Shown here: positions 53,417 to 62,208 of the stretch, one piece after another
Layout of the letters: each line of letters starts with the position of its first letter
How positions within the stretch are numbered: position 1 is the stretch's first letter
From: Paenibacillus baekrokdamisoli
GTDB taxonomy: Bacteria; Bacillota; Bacilli; Paenibacillales; Paenibacillaceae
Length of the DNA: 64,000 nt
NCBI RefSeq assembly: GCF_003945345.1
Contig: NZ_AP019308.1
Span: 4,295,501-4,359,500 of the forward strand
Direction of reading: 5' to 3'
Position numbers and translations under genes: made by a program
Notes under the pieces: model-generated
Told to the model about the DNA's origin: nothing
The model's input: the letters and a program-made list of their open reading frames with translations, nothing else
Database searches by the model: none

Positions 53417-56400
53417 TTAAATCAATCCGGACTTTTGTAGAAGTTTCTGAATAATCGTGGCTACCTCTGCTCTCGTCATGTAAGCTTTCGGAGCAAGTTG
53501 GGAGCTGGTTCTCCCTGAAACGACCCCTGCTTGAACGCTGTCCGCAATGCTGCTTAGCGCCCAATTGGATGCATCTGCCGTATCCGCGTACGGTCGTAGG
53601 GTTGCGTCGGCCGATTGGACAGGCAGCTTGCTTTTCAACTCCGTGATTGTCATGGCTTTGGCGATCATCACCATGGCTTGTTCTCGGGTAATGTTATCGT
53701 TCGGACGGAACGTACCGTCTGCAAAGCCATTGATCAGATGATGCGCATAAGCTGTGTTTATCGCGCTGCTGTACCAATCCGCCGTCTTTACATCCGAGAA
53801 TGGCGTCGCTGCGTTTTCAAGCTTAAGGCCCAATCCCCGAACGATAATAGCTGCAAACTCAGCGCGGGTGACATTCCGGTCAGGGCTGAACTGCCCGTTG
53901 CCATTGCCGCTAATGATCATTCGCGATCCCATATCGTTGACAGCATTTTTAGCCCAGTGGTTCGCAACATCGTTAAATTCGAGCGGATGCCATACAACAG
54001 AGTACGTACTGTTGGTCAAGCTGTTCACTTTAGCGTAATACTTGCCGTCGATAAGCTCAATTTTAGTTGGCACATGGCGTACAGTTCCATCTGGATCGAC
54101 AACGACAGCAGTTGTAATATTGTTCGGGTCTACGCCATCTGGAATCGCAATCGTTCTTTCCACATAGGCGTTGAAATTCTCTACCTTGACCGTTGTGCCT
54201 CCATGTGTAGCGCTAACTGTAAACTCAACTGGCGGCGTGACAAGGGTAAACGTTCCTTTGGCTGCCGCATTCTCCACTACCTTCACCGTATCCGCTGTCG
54301 GTGCAGCGATTTCGATCTGCACCTTGATGTCTTGAAGAGCTACCGACTTCCCGACTTGATCGGATAGGGCACGGATGTTAATTTGATGTGCAGGGAGCGT
54401 ATACGTCGCTTTATCCGTTTGGATGACTAGAACCGCTTGCTTGTCTTCCATGTTTTTCACGATTTGACCGTTGAGTTCACCGACAACCACATCGGATTTG
54501 GCGTTCACCGGAATCGTAACCACGGCATGCTGGCCTACCGCCGCGAGCCTGTCATCCAGTTTCTTCTGGTCGAGAACGACCGTCGTTACCGTTTGACCAT
54601 TCTGCTTGGTTGTCGTTGCGGTTCCCGCACTCTCTACTTTTCCGTTGACGAGTATATCCACACCAGTAATCGTGGTCCCCGGTGTTGTTGTCGTCGATCC
54701 GGAAGGCGTGTTGCCGCTGGATGGCGAACTCGGGATGACGGCATTGGATACAGTGGAAGATTCGCTGCTTCCCTTGCCATTGATTGCCTTCACCGTAAAC
54801 GTATAGCTCGTTCCATTAGTCAGGCCTGTGAGGGTAATCGGACTTGTCATTCCGGTTATGACCGCGTTTCCTGGTGAAGCTGTCACCTCATACCCCGTAA
54901 TCGCACTTCCGCCATTGTCCGTTGGAGCCGTAAAGGTAATGGTGGCTTGCCCGTTTCCAGCGGCCGCCGTCACACCCGTTGGTGCTGCCGGAGCGGTTGC
55001 CGGAGTCGCGCTTGCCTGATTGGATTCCGCGCTCAAACCTCCCAAACCGCCTGCCTTCACCATAAAGTAATAGGTTGTTCCGTTGAGCAGATTGTCGACG
55101 TTATAGGTTACGTCAGTCACGGAAGTCATTTCGTCATCGCTAAATTGATTCGGAACATTCGACATATACAGATTGTAATAAGTCGCTCCCGTTACGGCAC
55201 TCCACTTCAGCGAAACCTGACGATCTCCTCCTGTAGCCAGAAGGTTCTGCGGATTCCCAGGAGCGTTCGGCAAGTTCACCGTTTGGGTTACTTTAAATGT
55301 CACATCCGTCATCTGACTTGCCGATACCGTGATTGTTGCGGTATACGTACCGGCTGGCAAGCCGTCTTTCGCTTGGACAGTAAAGCTTGTTGCGGGCGCT
55401 CCGCTGTTTAGAGTCGCGGTTGGTTGCGTGATCACAAAATCGTTCACATTTGTGCCGCTAAGCGTTGCCGACAGATTCGTCAAATGACCTGTACCGCTAT
55501 TCGTTACTTGGATGGTTGTTGTCTCTTGCGAACCTGATTCGTAACCTTGAGTAAGTGCAGTTGCCGTTTGATCGGCGATTGCACTAATCGTATAGGTAAG
55601 TGCTTCGTTAACTGTAATCTTGGCTGCGCTGCTCTTCGCCGTGGCCGTTTGACTGCCTATCGCGCTGCTATTCGTATTCGTTACGATGACATAGTAATAC
55701 ATCGTTCCCGTTGTTGCCGTCGGCGCTTCATACGATGCGTTCGTTGCGTTGCTAATCGCTGTGCCGTCGATATTGCTATTCGTCGTGTTGCTGTACCACT
55801 GGTAGCTCAGCGTTCCTCCGTCGCTCGACGTCGCCGCTACGGCCAAGACCGGGCTGGTGCCGCCTACGATCGCCGTCTGATCCTCCGGCTGTGTGCCGAT
55901 GGTCGGCGCTGCCGCATTCTGTCCGAACACGGCGACAGTTGTCGTCTTCGTGTCCGTCGTTCCGGCATCCACCCACGCGCTGCCGTCCCACGTTTGCTTC
56001 GCAAAAGTAGCCGTTACCGTATAGCTGCCTGCAGCTGTGGTCGTATAAGTGGAGCTGTAGATTCCTCCGCTTAAGCTGAAACTTCCAGATTTGCCGCTCT
56101 CCGTCGATGTCCAGCTTATCGGAACGAACCTTGCAGCGCCATTCCCCCCTCCCGTTGCCGACTGCCGGTCTCCCGTCGCCGTCAGCGTCACCGAGCCGCC
56201 TTCCAGGACACGGCCTGGGCTGGCACTGGCCCTATTGCTTGCTGCATCAGCTATCGTTTCCGCGAATGAAATCGTCCCGGAAAACCCCACCGCCACAAAC
56301 ATACCGTTGCCGTAGGCGACGCTAGAAAAACCAGCCGTGGTGACTAGTGGGACGCTCGTCCAGCTCGCTCCGTCGGTTGACGTCACAATCGGCATCGTTT

Positions 56401-58024
56401 TATCGCTCGTCACTGCCACAAATAGGCCGTCGCCGTAGGCGATGCTATAAAGATATTGCGTGGTACCCGATGTGACGCTTGTCCAGCTCGCTCCATCCGC
56501 GGAAGTCAATATGGTCCCATTGCTTCCTACTGCTACAAACTTGCCGCCGTCGTAGACGATCTTATTAAGCGAATTCGTGGTACCCGAAGTTCGGCTTGTC
56601 CAGCTCGCACCGTCCGTGGAGGTCAATACCACACCGCTCATTCCACCGCTCCCGACCGCTACAAATGTACCGCTGCCGTAGGCGATGCCTGACATCATGT
56701 TATAACCGCCACCCGTTTGGCTTGTCCAGCTTTGTCCATCCGCGGAAGTTAATAAGGTCCCGCTGCTTCCTACAGCCACAAACTTTCCGTCACCAAAAGC
56801 AACGCTATAAAGATAATTCGTGGTACCCGATGTGGCGCTTGTCCAGCTCGTTCCGTCCGCGGAGGTCAATATGGCCCCTTCGCCGCCCACTGCCACAAAC
56901 TTGCCGTTACCGTAGGCAGCCATGTTAAGCAGCTTCCTGGTATCCGTAATTTGTCTTGTCCAACTCGCTCCGTTCGTGGAGGTCAGAACCTGTCCATTGT
57001 TCCCCACCGCTACATACTTCTCGTTGCCGTAGGCGACGCCTGTAAGATATTCATTCGTTATGCTCAAGCTTGTCCAACTCGCTCCGTCAGCGGAGGTCAG
57101 GATCGTCCCGCTCGCCCCCACCGTCATAAACATGCCGTTGCCGTAGGCGACGTCAGTAAGAACGGTGTACGAACCCGACGTCCGGCTTGTCCAGGCCGCT
57201 CCGTCGGCGGAGGTCAGGATCACCCCGTCTCTTCCTGTTGCCACTAACGTTCCATTGCCAGAGGTGACTCCTTCAAGATCACTCGAGGTGCCCGACGTCC
57301 GGTTTGTCCAGCTCGTTCCATTAGCGGAGGTCAGGATCGTTCCGCTATCCCCCACCGCCACAAACTTGCCGCCGTCGTAGGTGACGCCATTAAGATATTC
57401 CGTAGTGCCCGGCGTACGGGATGTCCAGGTCGTTCCGTCCGCGGAAGTCAAGAGCACTCCATTGCTCCCCACCGTTACAAACACGCCGTTGCCATAGGCA
57501 ACATCAAAAAGAAATTTCGAAGTGCCCGATGTGCGTTTTGTCCAGTTCTTTCCATCCGCAGAAGTACTTATATAAGCACTGCCGCCATATGAGCCGCTAT
57601 GTCCCACTGCCACAAACGTACCGTTGCCGTAGGTGACACCAAAAATAGGTAGATCGGTGGTATTCGAATCGCGGCTTGTCCAGGTCTCCGCATCAGTGGA
57701 AGTGACGATCGCTCCGTTCGTGCCTACCGCGACATATGTGTTATTGCCGAAGGTGACATCATCAAGGCGTTGATTAGTGCCTGACGTGCGTCTTGTCCAA
57801 TTCACTCCATCACTGGAGGTCAGGATCGTTCCCACTTCGTCCACATTGCCCCCCACTGCCATAAACATGCCGTTGGCGAAAGTGACGGAACTCAAATACT
57901 CACCCGTGACTTTTGGACTCACCGTATTCCAATTGCTGAGAGCAGCCGCAGCCGCAAAAGTAGGGATCAGTCCTGCTACAAGAAACAACACCGTTAATAC
58001 AGAGATAGAACGTTTGATCATCAT
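53417..58024 (-). CDS. SLH-anchored surface protein with 14 YCF48/BNR-like repeats and fibronectin III domains
   Basis: About 1535 residues from ATG 58024 (AAAGGTG at 6 nt). Signal peptide (MMIKRSISVLTVLFLVAGLI ... FAAAAA). Fourteen ~40-residue blades follow (VAYGNGxFVAVGxxGTILTSADGxSWTSRTSG), i.e. BNR/YCF48-type beta-propeller repeats, probably two propellers. Then an Ig-like region (~600-700), further Ig-like modules, fibronectin III domains (~960-1130), a domain that is also found in the giant SLH protein, and three C-terminal SLH domains (FNDVANHWAKNAVNDMGSRM, FSDVKTADWYSSAINTAYAH, YADTADASNWALSSIADSVQ). It would be bound to the cell wall. It lies upstream of the peptide-export operon but is separated by a strong terminator. 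Confidence 0.9.
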   Translation of the reverse strand: MMIKRSISVLTVLFLVAGLIPTFAAAAALSNWNTVSPKVTGEYLSSVTFANGMFMAVGGNVDEVGTILTSSDGVNWTRRTSGTNQRLDDVTFGNNTYVAVGTNGAIVTSTDAETWTSRDSNTTDLPIFGVTYGNGTFVAVGHSGSYGGSAYISTSADGKNWTKRTSGTSKFLFDVAYGNGVFVTVGSNGVLLTSADGTTWTSRTPGTTEYLNGVTYDGGKFVAVGDSGTILTSANGTSWTNRTSGTSSDLEGVTSGNGTLVATGRDGVILTSADGAAWTSRTSGSYTVLTDVAYGNGMFMTVGASGTILTSADGASWTSLSITNEYLTGVAYGNEKYVAVGNNGQVLTSTNGASWTRQITDTRKLLNMAAYGNGKFVAVGGEGAILTSADGTSWTSATSGTTNYLYSVAFGDGKFVAVGSSGTLLTSADGQSWTSQTGGGYNMMSGIAYGSGTFVAVGSGGMSGVVLTSTDGASWTSRTSGTTNSLNKIVYDGGKFVAVGSNGTILTSADGASWTSVTSGTTQYLYSIAYGDGLFVAVTSDKTMPIVTSTDGASWTSVPLVTTAGFSSVAYGNGMFVAVGFSGTISFAETIADAASNRASASPGRVLEGGSVTLTATGDRQSATGGGNGAARFVPISWTSTESGKSGSFSLSGGIYSSTYTTTAAGSYTVTATFAKQTWDGSAWVDAGTTDTKTTTVAVFGQNAAAPTIGTQPEDQTAIVGGTSPVLAVAATSSDGGTLSYQWYSNTTNSNIDGTAISNATNASYEAPTATTGTMYYYVIVTNTNSSAIGSQTATAKSSAAKITVNEALTYTISAIADQTATALTQGYESGSQETTTIQVTNSGTGHLTNLSATLSGTNVNDFVITQPTATLNSGAPATSFTVQAKDGLPAGTYTATITVSASQMTDVTFKVTQTVNLPNAPGNPQNLLATGGDRQVSLKWSAVTGATYYNLYMSNVPNQFSDDEMTSVTDVTYNVDNLLNGTTYYFMVKAGGLGGLSAESNQASATPATAPAAPTGVTAAAGNGQATITFTAPTDNGGSAITGYEVTASPGNAVITGMTSPITLTGLTNGTSYTFTVKAINGKGSSESSTVSNAVIPSSPSSGNTPSGSTTTTPGTTITGVDILVNGKVESAGTATTTKQNGQTVTTVVLDQKKLDDRLAAVGQHAVVTIPVNAKSDVVVGELNGQIVKNMEDKQAVLVIQTDKATYTLPAHQINIRALSDQVGKSVALQDIKVQIEIAAPTADTVKVVENAAAKGTFTLVTPPVEFTVSATHGGTTVKVENFNAYVERTIAIPDGVDPNNITTAVVVDPDGTVRHVPTKIELIDGKYYAKVNSLTNSTYSVVWHPLEFNDVANHWAKNAVNDMGSRMIISGNGNGQFSPDRNVTRAEFAAIIVRGLGLKLENAATPFSDVKTADWYSSAINTAYAHHLINGFADGTFRPNDNITREQAMVMIAKAMTITELKSKLPVQSADATLRPYADTADASNWALSSIADSVQAGVVSGRTSSQLAPKAYMTRAEVATIIQKLLQKSGLI
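56240..57945 (-). repeat. Fourteen ~120-bp coding repeats (BNR/YCF48-like blades)
   Basis: In-frame repeats of ~40 codons with conserved AVG, TSADG and SWTS cores. Several adjacent copies share long DNA identity, suggesting ongoing expansion. Confidence 0.88.
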
Positions 58025-58131
58025 ACCACTCACCTTTCGCTATTATTCGACCCGATTAATTTATGTACAGGTCAAATATCGTCTTTATTCGACATTATAC
58101 TCAGCCATCTTGAACCGAATTTGAACATAAC

Positions 58132-58170
58132 AAAGCGGCCCCCGCCGTCTTGGCAGACGGGAGAGCCGCT
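58132..58170 (-). terminator. G/C-rich hairpin after the small 58195-58380 gene
   Basis: AGCGGCTCTCCCGTCT-GCCA-AGACGGCGGGGGCCGCT on the minus strand followed by TTGTTATG. A strong stem with a short T tail. Confidence 0.7.
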
Positions 58171-58194
58171 CGAAATTCCGGTTTCATTCTGTTC

Positions 58195-58380
58195 TTAAAA
58201 CGCTGATAAAGGATTCAACGCCAATACCCTCATGTCGATGTCCGACAAAACGCCTAGTTCGCCGGTGAACAAGACTCTCATTTCCCTCTCATGCGCCTCA
58301 GCCGCTTCCTCATTGTTCATCAGCAGATGCAGCGCGATGGTTTTGGCGTGAATACACTTGGTGAATGGCTGCACATTCAT
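58195..58380 (-). CDS. Small hypothetical protein or gene fragment
   Basis: 61 codons (AKTIALHLLMNNEEAAEAHE ... DIDMRVLALNPLSAF) in the 35-bp shadow of the AlkD gene's end, with no visible ribosome site but an excellent terminator immediately after. It may be the 3' remnant of a lost gene. Family not recognised. Confidence 0.4.
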   Translation of the reverse strand: MNVQPFTKCIHAKTIALHLLMNNEEAAEAHEREMRVLFTGELGVLSDIDMRVLALNPLSAF

Positions 58381-58414
58381 GGCGCATAATCTAAGGCATA
58401 GTTAAGCATTACTT

Positions 58415-59122
58415 CTAACATCTTACATGTTTGCGTTTGAAACCAAGCCCCCCTTTATCTACTGCCTTTTGAATTCGTTCGGAAGCGAGCAGGAAACTGC
58501 TTTTTTTCTTGTCCTGTTTGACTTCTACCGGGCCTACTGCCTTTGCGGTCTGGACCGCCTTATCATGGAGCGGCAAATAGGATACCCCCACTGTGTACAT
58601 AAAATTATTCATAGCGTATTTCGTTCGTTCGGGAGAACCGTGAATCGTATTTTCCACAATATCAAGCATATTGGCAATTTTGCTTTCGGAAAATTCAACG
58701 TCCGGGCGATTCCCCAAAAGCCAGCAGTAACAACTCCAGCCCGCCGACATTCTTAGTTCTTCGCCGCTTGCGATCCATTTATCGGCAACTTCTTGTGCAA
58801 TATCTGTCTCTGCCAAGGTTACTGCAACCACAAAATCAGACAGCATATAGAAATAAGCCGCATCGATCCAACGCTCAAAATCCGCTTCAGTCATCGCTTT
58901 GGGATCTGCAATTATTCCGGCAAAGTACATAGCGTCGTAGTTCCCTGTAGCGTAAAGCTGCTCAGCCAAAGGTTGATTTATTTTTATTTTTTTGACAATG
59001 GGCTTCATTTCGCCTGTAGCCACGCCAAAAAGCGGTTCGTGCGCGCCATTGGATTCGTAAATTTTCTTGGTTCGCTCCTTGCCGAGAGCTTCAAGCTCCT
59101 GCATCACCATTTCTACATTCAT
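58415..59122 (-). CDS. DNA alkylation repair protein, AlkD-like HEAT-repeat glycosylase family
   Basis: 235 residues of helical repeats of the AlkD type (MQELEALGKERTKKIYESNG, FGVATGEMKPIVKKI, AAYFYMLSDFVVAVTLAETD, WSCYCWLLGNRPDVEF). AlkD proteins remove bulky or alkylated bases without base flipping; this shorter relative may or may not be catalytic. ATG 59122 has AAGGAAGTG. It is a single gene. Confidence 0.82.
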   Translation of the reverse strand: MNVEMVMQELEALGKERTKKIYESNGAHEPLFGVATGEMKPIVKKIKINQPLAEQLYATGNYDAMYFAGIIADPKAMTEADFERWIDAAYFYMLSDFVVAVTLAETDIAQEVADKWIASGEELRMSAGWSCYCWLLGNRPDVEFSESKIANMLDIVENTIHGSPERTKYAMNNFMYTVGVSYLPLHDKAVQTAKAVGPVEVKQDKKKSSFLLASERIQKAVDKGGLGFKRKHVRC

Positions 59123-59539
59123 TGTGTATCACTTCCTTCTTTTGAGCTTTTTGCCCTTAAGGTTTAAGCCTTCAATACTTACTATTAAGACTATATCAGA
59201 TTTTGTAAGTTTTTACGGCTTCAAATCCTTGATTTTGAAGGCTCACGACGAAAAAAGCTACCGCGCACCTACTGCGCTACCTACCCCTGTTGATATAATA
59301 CTGAGGAAAGGAGTGTTTCCCCTTTCAAATAGTGCTCCACCGATTCTTCATCGAACCCATTATTCTCTAACCAATTCGCCGCGCGGATATGCGCTTCTGC
59401 AAGAAATCGGAAAGCAAATGATGATACCGATACCAATTCCGCCCCTCGTCCAAAGGGATGCACGCATAGTGGATATGAAGCTTAGTACGCACAATCAATA
59501 TTAATCCCTCCGACTGTTATTCGGGCTCCGTTAGCAGTC
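59123..59539. other. Non-coding or decayed stretch
   Basis: No intact gene. A minus-strand frame of ~60 codons (59281-59463; RFLAEAHIRAANWLENNGFD) looks protein-like but has no ribosome site and no recognisable family; it may be a fragment. Confidence 0.4.
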
Positions 59540-59742
59540 ATAAACATCCCGATTCGGGGAAAGTGAGAATCGACGGGTATGACCTGAAAGCGAACTTCAA
59601 AGCAGCTATTTCGCAAGTTGGCGCCATAATCGAGATTGTACAGCTGGCATCGGAAAGTGGACCAAATTGCATATTCCCCATAACCTTGAAACTCGCGTAC
59701 TTCAAGAACTTCCTTGCCATTGATACCCCCTTTATTTCGTAA
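59540..59742 (+). pseudogene. Fragment of an ABC-transporter ATPase (BcrA-type)
   Basis: The frame reads HPDSGKVRIDGYDLKANFKA followed by AISQVGAIIE, the segment just after Walker A in bacitracin-type ABC ATPases. The P-loop upstream and everything after Q-loop are missing or unrelated. Hence a small remnant. Confidence 0.65.
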
Positions 59743-59743
59743 A

Positions 59744-59777
59744 GAAAAAGCTCAAAATTATCACTTTGAGCTTTTTC
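59744..59777. terminator. 13-bp-stem bidirectional terminator
   Basis: GAAAAAGCTCAAA/TTTGAGCTTTTTC hairpin with A and T runs on both sides, after the ABC remnant and before the VOC gene end. Confidence 0.8.
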
Positions 59778-59894
59778 TAAAGGTTATGATTTTTAGGTAA
59801 ATGATGCTTCAAATCAATACTCCCTCACCAGCGACACATAGAACTCTACATGCCTTGTAGCGGTGATAATGATGCCGTATGAAGCTCTATGCAT

Positions 59895-60419
59895 TTATTC
59901 TCCACTAAAGCTTTTGGCCCATTCAGCAACCCTCCGACTACTTTCTTCTTCTGACAAATCCTCAATCCTACTCATAATAGACCATCTTACTCCAAAAGGA
60001 TCCAATATACTTCCGAATCGATCACCTGAAACAAAGTTTACAACCGGTTCCCTTACTTTTGCTCCTCTTGCTACCGCATTTTCAATTACCTGATCAACAT
60101 TAATTACGTAAATTCCTAAAGAATAACATGCATTGTCTTCATCTGGCGGCAAGACCAATTTATATGCCGGATTCGCTGCTCCCAGCTGCAAAAAACCATT
60201 CCCAAAATCTAATTCCGCATGAACAATTATTTTATTGCCATTTCCATCAGCATATTCAGTAATATCCTTAACCCTTGCATTGAAAACAGTTTTATAGAAC
60301 TCTATTGCTTCAGAAGGATTCTTCACTGTTATAAATGGGGTAATAGATGTACAGCCGTTGGGTGTTCCATTCTTTGTATATTTACCTGACACTCCCATAT
60401 ATTTCATGCTTTCAGTCAT
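59895..60419 (-). CDS. VOC-family (glyoxalase/PhnB-like) protein
   Basis: 174 residues with a single VOC module in the PhnB-like style: TPFITVKNPSEAIEFYKTVF, FGNGFLQLGAANPAYK, ENAVARGAKVREPV, and DRFGSILDPFGVRWSIMSRI. Such proteins bind metal and small molecules or act as dioxygenase/resistance proteins. ATG 60419 has AAAGGAGGAG. It is ~50 bp after the DJ-1 gene and probably in the same operon, under the WYL regulator upstream. Confidence 0.88.
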   Translation of the reverse strand: MTESMKYMGVSGKYTKNGTPNGCTSITPFITVKNPSEAIEFYKTVFNARVKDITEYADGNGNKIIVHAELDFGNGFLQLGAANPAYKLVLPPDEDNACYSLGIYVINVDQVIENAVARGAKVREPVVNFVSGDRFGSILDPFGVRWSIMSRIEDLSEEESSRRVAEWAKSFSGE

Positions 60420-60470
60420 TTTTACTCCTCCTTTAAATGATCATAACCTATCAATTTTATGCTTATACCT

Positions 60471-61097
60471 TCATTGGATTGCATTCATCAACTCATAGAA
60501 ATATTTGGATTCTTGAGTCTTATTAAGACTATACCAGGCATCTAATGTTTCTGAAGAAAACACATCCAGAGCTTTCAAGACTTGTACAGAAAATTCCAAT
60601 GGAGCTATTCCAGATGCAGTGATCAGTTTTCCATCCGTTACAGCAGACTCCATTTTGTAATACTTTTCGCCCGTGTAAGTGGGGCAGATCATTTTAAGGT
60701 ATTCCAGATCATTGCTTGTATGCAGGCGTGAATTCAGCAATCCTGTCTGAGCAAGTCCCATTGTAGCACCACAAATCGCTGCAACCCATATACCTTCCTT
60801 TAAACACCTCTGGGCGATTTTTAAGATGGGTTGGTGAATTATTTCTGTCCATGTATCTCCACCGGGTAAAATCAATGTATCTGTGCTTTCAATGCTGCAC
60901 TCATCCAGTTTGATGTCAGGCAGTATTTTCAATCCGCCCATTGTAGTTACAGGAGTCTTTTCAATTCCCACGGTAACTATTTTTGATGGGGCCAGCCCCT
61001 TTTTATAATATCTTCCCGAGTTCAGTTCGGCAGTTAAGTAACCTATTTCCCAGTCTGCCATTGTGTCAAACACATAAAGATATACCGTATTACTCAT
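60471..61097 (-). CDS. DJ-1/PfpI-family glutamine amidotransferase-like protein
   Basis: 209 residues of the class I amidotransferase-like fold. The nucleophile elbow is AAICGATMGLAQTGLLNS, with TLILPGGDTWTEIIHQP before it and HTSNDLEYLKMICPTY and TASGIAPLEFSVQVLKAL after. Paralogues act in stress response or as hydrolases. ATG 61097 fits AAGGAG better than TTG 61103. Confidence 0.87.
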   Translation of the reverse strand: MSNTVYLYVFDTMADWEIGYLTAELNSGRYYKKGLAPSKIVTVGIEKTPVTTMGGLKILPDIKLDECSIESTDTLILPGGDTWTEIIHQPILKIAQRCLKEGIWVAAICGATMGLAQTGLLNSRLHTSNDLEYLKMICPTYTGEKYYKMESAVTDGKLITASGIAPLEFSVQVLKALDVFSSETLDAWYSLNKTQESKYFYELMNAIQ

Positions 61098-61210
61098 TTG
61101 CAAGTTCTCCTTATTTTACAATTCATCAAGTGATACCAACCATCCATCGGTAATCAATGATTATCATCATTATAAAATAGCTTCACTGACATCTGCTGTC
61201 AGTGAAGCTA

Positions 61211-62173
61211 TCAAAGCTGATAATATTCCATTAACTCCGACGTAACAGCAACAAGTTTTTCCTTCAAACTCTGTGGTTCGATGACTTGAATGGATTTCCC
61301 GTAGGATAGGAGAAAATAAGGGACATAGGTATGAATTGATTTTTCCTCAAGTAAAAAGATTGCTTGATTTGATGTCCGCTCTTTCAGATGATGCCCCAAA
61401 AACCAATGCAGGCATAAGTCATCCAATGCCTCTGACCTGCCTCCGATAATTAAAGAAATTAACCCGTCCTTGCCCACTAAATCAGGTAACAGATTTTGCA
61501 TAAAAAATTCACGGGCCGAAAAAGCTTCAGAACGCTTAAATATGATTTGAGTACGCTTGATTTGTAGAATCCGGTCTGCCCGAAAGCTGCGGATCTCATT
61601 CCTTAGATGGCAAAATGCAACTGTGTACCATTTATTGTTCCAATAAACCATTCCATAGGGGTCTATCACCCTATTCATGTGTCGTACTTCACGGCTTGTG
61701 CGATAATCAATTTCTACAGAAAATTCGTTTGCTACAGCCTGCTCCAATTCCGCCAATACCGGCTGAAGAGAAGGGTCTCCCATGCGGTTTATAACTTCAA
61801 ATCCGGCTAAATGACGACTAAGTATACTTTCCTGCTCCTGATTCGAATACATTTTCAATTTCGATGTCGCATTGTTTAATGCCTCACTCAAAGGGTATCC
61901 GGCTTCTTTTGCAAAAACAGCAGCATGAAGGAGTGCCTTTTTTTCTTCAATATCAAATAGCAGAGGTGCTCTGATAAAATTATTCAGCAAGCTATACCCG
62001 CCATTATGACCTGTGTCGGATATTATAGGCACTCCACTGGCACATAGTGCATCAATATACCGATAAACTGTCCTTATATTTATTTCTAACTTTTCGGATA
62101 TTTGTTTTGCAGTCATTTTCACGCCCGAATTTAGCATCCATAGAATGGCCAGCATATTATCGTTTTTTGGCAT
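61211..62173 (-). CDS. WYL-domain transcriptional regulator (YafY/DeoR-type HTH)
   Basis: 320 residues: N-terminal winged helix (KMTAKQISEKLEINIRTVYR) and a WYL domain (GMVYWNNKWYTVAFCHLRNE, RSFRADRILQIKRT) with the C-terminal extension. Such regulators commonly sense a ligand and control the adjacent genes, here the DJ-1 and VOC genes. ATG 62173 has GAGGT. The IS begins 36 bp upstream of the start, so the native promoter is probably displaced. Confidence 0.9.
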   Translation of the reverse strand: MPKNDNMLAILWMLNSGVKMTAKQISEKLEINIRTVYRYIDALCASGVPIISDTGHNGGYSLLNNFIRAPLLFDIEEKKALLHAAVFAKEAGYPLSEALNNATSKLKMYSNQEQESILSRHLAGFEVINRMGDPSLQPVLAELEQAVANEFSVEIDYRTSREVRHMNRVIDPYGMVYWNNKWYTVAFCHLRNEIRSFRADRILQIKRTQIIFKRSEAFSAREFFMQNLLPDLVGKDGLISLIIGGRSEALDDLCLHWFLGHHLKERTSNQAIFLLEEKSIHTYVPYFLLSYGKSIQVIEPQSLKEKLVAVTSELMEYYQL

Positions 62174-62208
62174 AACATGTACCTCATCTTTTATTAGATC
62201 TCAATATT

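Noticed and set aside
62174-62208. IS insertion into a coding sequence
   Set aside because: The target duplication lies in the intergenic region upstream of the WYL regulator; both neighbouring genes stay in frame.
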